From Rhodoferax sp. (lineage in GTDB: Bacteria; Pseudomonadota; Gammaproteobacteria; Burkholderiales; Burkholderiaceae_C), in the NCBI GenBank assembly GCA_028292305.1, contig JAQGMQ010000479.1, positions 1 through 6,357 of the forward strand: DNA of 6,357 nt, in the 5' to 3' direction. Positions 1 to 4,342 of this stretch are shown in pieces. Within the stretch, counting starts at the first letter, position 1. The number at the start of each line of letters is the position of its first letter. The position numbers were made by a program, and so were the translations under genes. The notes under the pieces are model-generated. The model had not been told where the DNA came from. It was given only the letters and a program-made list of their open reading frames with translations, and did not search any database.

Positions 1-234
1 AAGATCCTGGACATCGGCGCACTGGTCAACCTGCTGCCCGGCAAGGACGGCCTGCTGCACATCAGCCAGATCGCACACGAACGTGTCGAGAAGGTCACCG
101 ACTACCTGAGCGAAGGCCAGATCGTCAAGGTCAAGGTCATGGAAACCGACGAAAAGGGCCGCATCAAGCTGTCCATGAAGGCCTTGCTGGACCGCCCTGC
201 GTTCGGCGGCCACGGCCAAGAGCCGCAAGCCTAA
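1..234 (+). CDS. pnp: Polynucleotide phosphorylase, C-terminal S1 domain (5' end outside window)
   Basis: Polynucleotide phosphorylase degrades RNA 3' to 5' using phosphate and releases nucleoside diphosphates; in many bacteria it works in the RNA degradosome. Only the last 77 codons are present, open from base 1 and ending with TAA. The visible part is an S1 RNA-binding domain: residues 6-24 of the fragment read GALVNLLPGKDGLLHISQI, followed by HERVEKVTDYLSEGQ and the strand VKVKVMETDEKGRIKLSMK. This wording is characteristic of the PNPase tail rather than of ribosomal protein S1 or RNase R. A short polar extension (FGGHGQEPQA) closes the protein. The catalytic RNase PH domains and the KH domain lie left of the window. 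A hairpin terminator follows 24 bases after the stop, so pnp probably ends its own transcript. Identification is very likely from the family signature and from the tpiA-secG-nuo neighbourhood usual in Burkholderiales. Confidence 0.95.
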   Translation, partial: KILDIGALVNLLPGKDGLLHISQIAHERVEKVTDYLSEGQIVKVKVMETDEKGRIKLSMKALLDRPAFGGHGQEPQA

Positions 235-257
235 GAGGCTTCGGCCCGGGGCCGCGC

Positions 258-298
258 AAGGCTGCCGCATCCGGTTCGCGCCGGTGCTGCAGCCTTTT
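258..298 (+). terminator. Intrinsic terminator after pnp
   Basis: An 8-bp perfect inverted repeat (AAGGCTGC at 258-265 with GCAGCCTT at 289-296) encloses further pairing: GCA 267-269 with TGC 285-287, and CCGG 271-274 with CCGG 281-284, around a 6-base loop. The only interruptions are a mismatch at 266/288 and a bulged T at 270. The 3' arm runs into TTTT at 295-298. This is a Rho-independent terminator shape. A smaller hairpin (CGGCC 242-246 with GGCCG 250-254) lies just upstream. The element probably separates pnp from the oxidoreductase-tpiA unit. Confidence 0.75.
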
Positions 299-352
299 GC
301 GGTCTTTCCCGCTTGTGAAACCATCCTTGATTCTTAGCCCGGAGTTCCTTCC

Positions 353-1360
353 ATGAAGGCCATCGAAATCACCTCCCACGGCGCGCCGCAGGTCCTGCAG
401 GTGGGCGTGCGCCCCGAGCCTGTGGCCGGCGCCGGTGAGCTGCTGATCCGCGTGGCGGCCAGTGGTGTGAACCGGCCCGACGTGCTGCAGCGCACCGGCA
501 ACTACCCGGTGCCGCCGGGTGCGTCCGATCTGCCGGGCCTGGAGGTCGCGGGGGTCGTCGTGTCGGGCGATGCCGCCGCCATGGCGCAGGCCGGCCTTGC
601 CGTGGGCGACCGCGTCTGTGCGCTGGTGGCCGGTGGCGGTTATGCCGAGCTGTGTGTGGCGCCCGTGGGCCAGTGCCTGCCGGTGCCCAAGGGATTGAGC
701 GACACCGAGGCGGCTTCGCTGCCCGAGACCTTCGTCACCGTGTGGAGCAATGTGTTCGACCGCGCGCGCCTGCAGAAGGGCGAGACGCTGCTGATCCAGG
801 GCGGCTCGAGCGGCATCGGCGTCACCGCCATCCAGATGGCCAAGGCGCTCGGCGCCACCGTGCTGGTCACAGCGGGCAGCGACGAGAAATGCGCCGCCTG
901 CGTGGCCCTCGGTGCCGACCACGCCATCAACTACAAGGCCGGTGACTTCGTGGCCGAGGTCAAGCGCCTGACCGGCGGCGCCGGCGTCAACGTGGTGCTC
1001 GACATGGTGGCCGGCGACTACGTCGCCCGCGAGATCGATTGCCTGGCCGAAGACGGCCGCCTGGTGATCATCGCCGTGCAGGGCGGCACCCGCAGCGAGA
1101 TCAACGCGGGTGTGGTGTTGCGCAAGCGGCTGACCATCACCGGGTCGACGTTGCGGCCACGGCCCGTGGCGTTCAAGACGGCGATCGCGCAGTCGTTGAA
1201 GCAACACGTCTGGCCGCTGATCGAAAGCGGCAGGATCAAGCCGGTGATCCACAGTGTGTTTGCCGCGGATGCGGGGGCAGGGCAGCCGAGCGGCGCCGAA
1301 CGTGCGCATGTGCTGATGGAGTCCAACCAGCACGTGGGCAAGATCGTTTTGACCTGGTGA
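353..1360 (+). CDS. NAD(P)H:quinone oxidoreductase, PIG3 family (zinc-independent MDR)
   Basis: The predicted enzyme is a cytosolic medium-chain dehydrogenase/reductase that transfers hydride from NADPH to quinones. Residues 1-125 form the GroES-like domain with the quinone-reductase stretch GVNRPDVLQRTGNYPVPPG (38-56) and PGLEVAGVV (61-69). The Rossmann domain follows, with the dinucleotide loop QGGSSGIG at 149-156 and then TAGSDEKC at 173-180, whose Ser and Lys suit NADPH. ALGADHAINYK (185-195) and the end HVGKIVLTW are typical of the PIG3/TP53I3 branch. No structural-zinc cysteine cluster is seen, as expected for quinone reductases. At 335 residues it is slightly longer than usual, because the loop near 306-316 (DAGAGQPSGAE) appears to carry an insertion of about 7-8 residues. 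The start is supported by GGAG at 341-344, 8 bases upstream. Only 5 bases separate its stop from tpiA, implying cotranscription. The true substrate cannot be read from sequence. Confidence 0.92.
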   Translation: MKAIEITSHGAPQVLQVGVRPEPVAGAGELLIRVAASGVNRPDVLQRTGNYPVPPGASDLPGLEVAGVVVSGDAAAMAQAGLAVGDRVCALVAGGGYAELCVAPVGQCLPVPKGLSDTEAASLPETFVTVWSNVFDRARLQKGETLLIQGGSSGIGVTAIQMAKALGATVLVTAGSDEKCAACVALGADHAINYKAGDFVAEVKRLTGGAGVNVVLDMVAGDYVAREIDCLAEDGRLVIIAVQGGTRSEINAGVVLRKRLTITGSTLRPRPVAFKTAIAQSLKQHVWPLIESGRIKPVIHSVFAADAGAGQPSGAERAHVLMESNQHVGKIVLTW

Positions 1361-1365
1361 ATACG

Positions 1366-2106
1366 ATGAAAAAGAAACTCATTGCCGGCAACTGGAAGAT
1401 GAATGGCGGCCTGGCTTTCAACGAGTCGCTGGTGGCCGCCTTGCGCGCCGGCACCGTGCCGCCCGACTGCGACGTGGCCGTGTGTGTGCCCGCGCCTTAC
1501 CTGGCGCATTTGCAGACCCTGCTCGCAGGCAGCGCCATTGCGCTGGGTGCGCAGGACGTGTCCCAGTACGAGAGCGGCGCCTACACCGGCGAAGTGTCCA
1601 CCGCCATGCTGAAGGATTTCGGCGTGCGTTATGCGATCGTCGGGCATTCGGAGCGGCGCCTGTACCACGGCGAGACCGATGGCGCCGTGTCGGCCAAGAC
1701 CGCCCGTGCGCTGGCCGCCGGCATCACGCCCATCGTGTGTGTGGGCGAGACGCTGGCCGAACGCGAAGCCGGCCAGACCGAAGAAGTGGTGAAGCGCCAG
1801 CTTGCTGCCGTCATCCATGTGAACGGCCACTGCATCAGCGAGATCGTGGTGGCCTACGAACCGGTGTGGGCCATCGGCACCGGCAAGACCGCCTCGCCCG
1901 AGCAGGCGCAGCAGGTGCACGCCGTGCTGCGCGCCCAGCTGCACGCCGCCACCGACCGTTCGGCGTTGATGCGCATCCTCTACGGCGGCAGCATGAATGC
2001 CGCCAATGCCGCCCAATTGCTGGCCCAGCCCGACATCGACGGTGGGCTCATCGGCGGCGCGGCCTTGAAGGCCCCGGATTTCCTCACCATCGTGGCCGCG
2101 GCCTGA
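1366..2106 (+). CDS. tpiA: Triosephosphate isomerase
   Basis: Triosephosphate isomerase interconverts dihydroxyacetone phosphate and glyceraldehyde 3-phosphate in glycolysis and gluconeogenesis, normally as a cytosolic homodimeric TIM barrel. The 246-residue product carries every catalytic landmark: the substrate-binding AGNWKMN (7-13) with Asn9 and Lys11, the electrophile His94 in IVGHSERR (91-98), the catalytic base Glu165 in AYEPVWAIGTG (163-173), whose PVWAIGTGKTA stretch is flexible loop 6, and the phosphate-binding YGGSM (206-210) and GGLIGGAAL (226-234). Length is normal for the family. The open frame continues upstream inside the previous gene, but the start at 1366 is chosen because MKKKLIAGNWKMN is the canonical N-terminus and GGTGA at 1356-1360 lies 5 bases before it. 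That ribosome site overlaps the stop of the oxidoreductase gene, so translation is probably coupled. No terminator was recognised after the stop. Confidence 0.98.
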   Translation: MKKKLIAGNWKMNGGLAFNESLVAALRAGTVPPDCDVAVCVPAPYLAHLQTLLAGSAIALGAQDVSQYESGAYTGEVSTAMLKDFGVRYAIVGHSERRLYHGETDGAVSAKTARALAAGITPIVCVGETLAEREAGQTEEVVKRQLAAVIHVNGHCISEIVVAYEPVWAIGTGKTASPEQAQQVHAVLRAQLHAATDRSALMRILYGGSMNAANAAQLLAQPDIDGGLIGGAALKAPDFLTIVAAA

Positions 2107-2142
2107 TGGTGCCCTGACTTTTCTACTGTTGCGTTAGTTTTT

Positions 2143-2147
2143 AGGAG
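2143..2147 (+). promoter_or_regulatory. Ribosome binding site deciding the secG start
   Basis: AGGAG at 2143-2147 stands 8 bases before the ATG at 2156, an ideal distance. A second ATG at 2151 is only 3 bases away and opens a frame that stops after two codons (ATG AGA TGA), so 2156 is the real secG start. No convincing -35/-10 pair was found in the 49 bases between tpiA and secG. Confidence 0.8.
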
Positions 2148-2155
2148 TAAATGAG

Positions 2156-2566
2156 ATGAATGTGTTGTTGACCATCCTTCTGGCTGTCCAGATCATTTCG
2201 GCGCTGGGCATGATCGGCCTGATCCTGGTGCAGCATGGCAAGGGCGCCGACATGGGCGCGGCCTTTGGCAGCGGTGGCTCGGGCAGCCTGTTCGGCGCCA
2301 GCGGCAGCGACAATTTCCTGTCGCGCACCACCGGTGTGCTGGCGGCGGTGTTCTTCGTCTGCACGCTGGCGCTGGCCTATTTCGGCAATGCCCGTCCGGC
2401 CAGCTCGGGCAGCGTGCTCGAACGCTCGGCCGTCACCGCGCCCGCGGCCGATACCACGCCTGCAGGCCAGATCCCGGGTTCGTCGGCACCGGCTGGTGCC
2501 ACCGCGGCCACGCCGGCTGCGCCCGCCGTCGCTGCCTCTGGCGCAGGCCAGATTCCCACCAAATAA
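2156..2566 (+). CDS. secG: Preprotein translocase subunit SecG
   Basis: SecG is the small inner-membrane partner of SecY and SecE; it assists the SecA-driven export cycle. The 136-residue protein has the expected two-helix plan. Transmembrane helix 1 is about 3-24, and the conserved cytoplasmic loop GLILVQHGKGADMGAAFG (21-38) follows. Then come a Gly/Ser-rich stretch with SLFGASGSDNFLSRTTG (44-60), and helix 2 at about 61-77. From residue 80 to the end the protein is a low-complexity Ala/Pro/Ser/Thr tail, longer than in E. coli SecG (about 110 residues) but familiar in betaproteobacteria as far as I recall. The motif AGQIP occurs twice in this tail (103-107 and 130-134), encoded by an 11-base direct repeat. 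A hairpin terminator follows the stop by 16 bases. Placement between tpiA and tRNA-Leu fits the usual Burkholderiales order. Confidence 0.96.
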   Translation: MNVLLTILLAVQIISALGMIGLILVQHGKGADMGAAFGSGGSGSLFGASGSDNFLSRTTGVLAAVFFVCTLALAYFGNARPASSGSVLERSAVTAPAADTTPAGQIPGSSAPAGATAATPAAPAVAASGAGQIPTK

Positions 2567-2582
2567 TCTGTGTTGAATTTGG

Positions 2583-2608
2583 CACCCTCTCCAGAAAAGA
2601 GGGTGTTT
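2583..2608 (+). terminator. Intrinsic terminator after secG
   Basis: CACCCTCT at 2583-2590 pairs perfectly with AGAGGGTG at 2598-2605 around a 7-base loop, followed by TTT at 2606-2608. The stem is strong, but the T-run is short, so termination may be partial. It starts 16 bases after the secG stop and would separate tpiA-secG from the tRNA. Confidence 0.65.
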
Positions 2609-2626
2609 CAGGGTAAACTCGTATGC

Positions 2627-2672
2627 TGTACGGAAAGCCACAAACCGCAAGGTTCCTCATGCCATCCGTACA
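2627..2672 (+). repeat. Inverted repeat upstream of tRNA-Leu
   Basis: TGTACGGA at 2627-2634 is the exact reverse complement of TCCGTACA at 2665-2672. The 30 bases between include a small hairpin, AACC 2643-2646 with GGTT 2651-2654, capped by GCAA, a GNRA tetraloop. The element ends 9 bases before the mature tRNA. No T-run follows on either strand, so it is not a simple terminator. It may be a protein-binding site or a folded leader or processing element; its function is unknown. I found no confident -35/-10 promoter in 2609-2681, although a promoter or readthrough is needed for the tRNA. Confidence 0.5.
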
Positions 2673-2681
2673 CAAAAAACC

Positions 2682-2766
2682 GCGGTCGTGGTGAAATTGG
2701 TAGACACGCTATCTTGAGGGGGTAGTGGCGAAAGCTGTGCGAGTTCGAGTCTCGCCGACCGCACCA
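2682..2766 (+). tRNA. tRNA-Leu, anticodon GAG
   Basis: A complete 85-base class II tRNA with encoded CCA. The acceptor arms GCGGTCG (2682-2688) and CGACCGC (2756-2762) pair fully, with A2763 as discriminator and CCA at 2764-2766. The D arm is GTG/CAC at 2691-2693 and 2705-2707. The anticodon stem CTATC (2709-2713) with GGTAG (2721-2725) includes one T-G pair. The loop TTGAGGG places the anticodon GAG at 2716-2718, reading the leucine codons CUC and CUU. The long variable arm (2726-2737, loop GAAA) is typical of leucine tRNAs. The T arm is GCGAG/CTCGC around TTCGAGT (2744-2750). In E. coli the GAG leucine tRNA (leuU) also lies beside secG, so this linkage appears old. Confidence 0.97.
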
Positions 2767-2768
2767 AC

Positions 2769-2810
2769 AAAAAAGTCTGCCGGATCAGGTTGAAAAAAGA
2801 TCCGGCGGGC
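2769..2810 (-). terminator. Long hairpin reading as a minus-strand intrinsic terminator
   Basis: GTCTGCCGGATC at 2775-2786 pairs with GATCCGGCGGGC at 2799-2810: 12 pairs, two of them G-T in the plus-strand RNA, with a perfect 8-bp core (2779-2786 with 2799-2806) and a 12-base A-rich loop. On the minus strand the stem is followed directly by TTTTTT (complement of 2769-2774), a textbook terminator layout. On the plus strand there is no T-run after it. There it sits between the tRNA 3' end and nuoA, where it could cap or stabilise the nuo message after tRNA release. No minus-strand gene was found in the window. Confidence 0.6.
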
Positions 2811-2833
2811 TGAAGCGGTGATAGAACCTCAAG

Positions 2834-3193
2834 ATGAACCTCGACCAGTACCTCCCTGTCCTTCTGTTCATCTTGGTCGTAATTGGTGTCGGTGTAGCCC
2901 CCCAGGTGCTGGGCTACATCCTCGGACCCAATCGTCCCGACGCTGCTAAAAACTCCCCCTACGAATGCGGCTTCGAAGCTTTCGAAGATGCCCGCATGAA
3001 GTTCGACGTGCGCTACTACCTCGTGGCCATTCTCTTCATCCTGTTCGATCTGGAAACCGCGTTTCTGATTCCCTGGGCAGCCGCCTTCAAGGAAATTGGC
3101 TTCATGGGCTTCCTGTTTGGCCTGGAGTTTGTAGCCGTGCTCACGTTCGGATTTGTCTACATGTGGAAAAAAGGCGCCCTCGACTGGGAGTGA
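2834..3193 (+). CDS. nuoA: NADH-quinone oxidoreductase subunit A
   Basis: NuoA is the small membrane subunit of respiratory complex I (mitochondrial ND3 homologue), at the junction between the membrane arm and the quinone chamber. The 119-residue product has three hydrophobic helices, about 8-30, 61-84 and 91-111. The loop between helices 1 and 2 holds SPYECGFEAFEDARMKFDVR (41-60), the most conserved part of the family; Cys45 matches the ND3 cysteine involved in the active/deactive switch of the mitochondrial enzyme. Acidic residues of FDLETAF (71-77) lie in helix 2. The start MNLDQYLPVL is canonical, but the ribosome site is poor: only GGTG at 2817-2820, 13 bases upstream. No promoter was recognised between the tRNA and this gene, so nuo may be read through from the tRNA or from further upstream. 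Its codons are less G/C-biased than those of nuoD. Confidence 0.97.
   Translation: MNLDQYLPVLLFILVVIGVGVAPQVLGYILGPNRPDAAKNSPYECGFEAFEDARMKFDVRYYLVAILFILFDLETAFLIPWAAAFKEIGFMGFLFGLEFVAVLTFGFVYMWKKGALDWE
3186..3190 (+). promoter_or_regulatory. Ribosome binding site deciding the nuoB start
   Basis: GGGAG at 3186-3190, inside the last codons of nuoA, lies 7 bases before the ATG at 3198. The frame stays open upstream to an ATG at 3153, but that start would overlap nuoA by 41 bases and add 15 residues not seen in NuoB proteins. The 3198 start is therefore preferred. Confidence 0.75.
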
Positions 3194-3197
3194 TCAG

Positions 3198-3677
3198 ATG
3201 ATTGAAGGTGTACTCAAAGAAGGCTTCGTCACCACGAGTTATGACTCGGTGGTGAACTGGGCCAAGACCGGCTCGTTGTGGCCCATGACCTTCGGCCTGG
3301 CTTGCTGCGCGGTCGAGATGATGCATGCGGCCGCCGCGCGTTACGACATCGGTCGCTTCGGCTCCGAGGTGTTTCGCGCCAGCCCGCGCCAGTCCGATCT
3401 GATGATCGTGGCCGGCACGTTGTGCAACAAGATGGCGCCCGCGCTGCGGAAGGTGTACGACCAGATGTCGGAGCCCCGCTGGGTGTTGTCCATGGGCTCA
3501 TGCGCCAACGGTGGTGGCTACTACCACTACAGTTATTCGGTGGTGCGCGGCTGCGACCGCATCGTGCCGGTCGACGTCTACGTGCCGGGCTGCCCGCCCA
3601 CCGCCGAGGCTTTGCTCTACGGCATCATCCAGCTGCAGCAGAAGATCCGCCGTACCAATACGATCGCAAGGGACTGA
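3198..3677 (+). CDS. nuoB: NADH-quinone oxidoreductase subunit B (cluster N2 subunit)
   Basis: NuoB (PSST/NDUFS7 homologue) carries the terminal [4Fe-4S] cluster N2 that passes electrons to quinone. The 159-residue protein shows the cluster ligands in order: the tandem Cys36-Cys37 in GLACCAVEMM (33-42), Cys102 in MGSCANGGGYY (99-109), and Cys132 in YVPGCPPTAEALL (128-140). The stretch RYDIGRFGSEVFRASPRQSDL (48-68) is typical of the family and lines the quinone side. Length and wording match the alpha/betaproteobacterial and mitochondrial type, which has one residue more than E. coli NuoB between the third and fourth cysteines. Only 4 bases separate it from nuoA and 8 from nuoC, so it is cotranscribed. 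The N-terminus MIEGVLKEGFVTTSYD supports the chosen start. No anomaly was seen. Confidence 0.98.
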   Translation: MIEGVLKEGFVTTSYDSVVNWAKTGSLWPMTFGLACCAVEMMHAAAARYDIGRFGSEVFRASPRQSDLMIVAGTLCNKMAPALRKVYDQMSEPRWVLSMGSCANGGGYYHYSYSVVRGCDRIVPVDVYVPGCPPTAEALLYGIIQLQQKIRRTNTIARD

Positions 3678-3685
3678 AGGGCCAT

Positions 3686-4318
3686 ATGTCTTTTGTTGTG
3701 TCGTCTTCTGCGTCCGATGTCGCCATCCACCCGGATGTCCTGAAATCCACGATTGCCGCCGTGCTGGGCGACAAGGCCCGCCGCATCACCGTCGCGCTGG
3801 CCGAAGTCACCATCGTCGTCGACGCGGCCAATTACCTCGGCGTCATGCAGACCCTGCGCGACGCGCCCGGCTGCAAGTTCGAGCAGCTCATCGATCTGTG
3901 CGGCGTCGACTATTCGGCCTACAAGGACGAAGCCTGGGACGGCCTGCGCTACTGCGTCGTGTCGCACCTGATCTCGGTGAGCCTGAACCAGCGTGTGCGG
4001 GTCAAGGTGTTCTGCCCCGACGACGATTTCCCGGTGGTCGACTCCGTCATGCACGTCTGGAGCGGCGCCAACTGGTTCGAGCGCGAAGCCTTCGATCTGT
4101 TCGGCATCGTCTTCGAAGGCCACAACGACCTGCGCCGCATCCTCACCGACTACGGCTTCGTGGGCCATCCGTTCCGCAAGGACTTCCCGCTGTCCGGCCA
4201 TGTCGAGATGCGTTATGACGCCGAACGCCGCCGCGTGGTCTACGAACCGGTGACCATCGAACCTCGCGAAATCACGCCGCGCATCATCCGTGAAGACAAA
4301 TACGGAGGGCGCAAGTAG
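3686..4318 (+). CDS. nuoC: NADH-quinone oxidoreductase subunit C
   Basis: NuoC (30-kDa subunit, NDUFS3 homologue) is a structural protein of the peripheral arm that packs against NuoD and NuoB; it binds no cofactor. The 210-residue product has a variable N-terminus, a central alpha/beta domain (about 30-125), and the family signature from Trp130: WFEREAFDLFGIVFEGH (130-146) followed by NDLRRILTDYGF and GHPFRKDFPLSG (160-171). The C-terminal stretch RRVVYEPVTIEPREITPRI is the usual strap along NuoD. It is separate from nuoD, unlike the fused NuoCD of E. coli. The start at 3686 is supported by GAAGGG at 3676-3681 (overlapping the nuoB stop, 4 bases from the ATG) or AAGGGA at 3668-3673 (12 bases); neither spacing is ideal. 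The frame is open far upstream inside nuoB, but such starts would overlap that gene. Confidence 0.97.
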   Translation: MSFVVSSSASDVAIHPDVLKSTIAAVLGDKARRITVALAEVTIVVDAANYLGVMQTLRDAPGCKFEQLIDLCGVDYSAYKDEAWDGLRYCVVSHLISVSLNQRVRVKVFCPDDDFPVVDSVMHVWSGANWFEREAFDLFGIVFEGHNDLRRILTDYGFVGHPFRKDFPLSGHVEMRYDAERRRVVYEPVTIEPREITPRIIREDKYGGRK

Positions 4319-4328
4319 GCCCGCGGGC
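4319..4328 (+). repeat. Perfect 10-base palindrome between nuoC and nuoD
   Basis: GCCCGCGGGC at 4319-4328 equals its own reverse complement. It begins directly after the nuoC stop and fills the left half of the 24-base gap before nuoD. It could fold only as a small, tight hairpin in RNA, or mark a dimeric contact in DNA. In GC-rich DNA it may be chance. The rest of the gap has no recognisable ribosome binding site. Confidence 0.4.
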
Positions 4329-4342
4329 TTGTGTGACGCACC

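Noticed and set aside
164..2016. Two long minus-strand open frames (164-1333 and 1018-2016) opposite pnp, the oxidoreductase and tpiA
   Set aside because: They are antisense shadows of strongly supported genes, rich in His, Gly, Arg and Ala, with no family motif.
2151..2159. Mini-ORF ATG AGA TGA whose stop overlaps the secG start, resembling a leader peptide
   Set aside because: The AGGAG is only 3 bases from this ATG and ideally placed for the next one, so the two-codon frame is most likely coincidence.
2573..2584. Promoter-like -35 boxes TTGAAT (2573-2578) and TTGGCA (2579-2584) before the tRNA
   Set aside because: No reasonable -10 box lies 16-18 bases downstream of either, and both lie at or before the secG terminator.
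2790..2795. TTGAAA in the hairpin loop as a -35 for nuoA
   Set aside because: The sequence 17 bases later is AAGCGG, unlike a -10 box; no credible promoter pair could be assembled in 2767-2833.
3153..3197. Upstream in-frame ATG giving a longer NuoB
   Set aside because: It would overlap the end of nuoA and add residues not found in NuoB; the ATG at 3198 has a good ribosome site and the canonical N-terminus.
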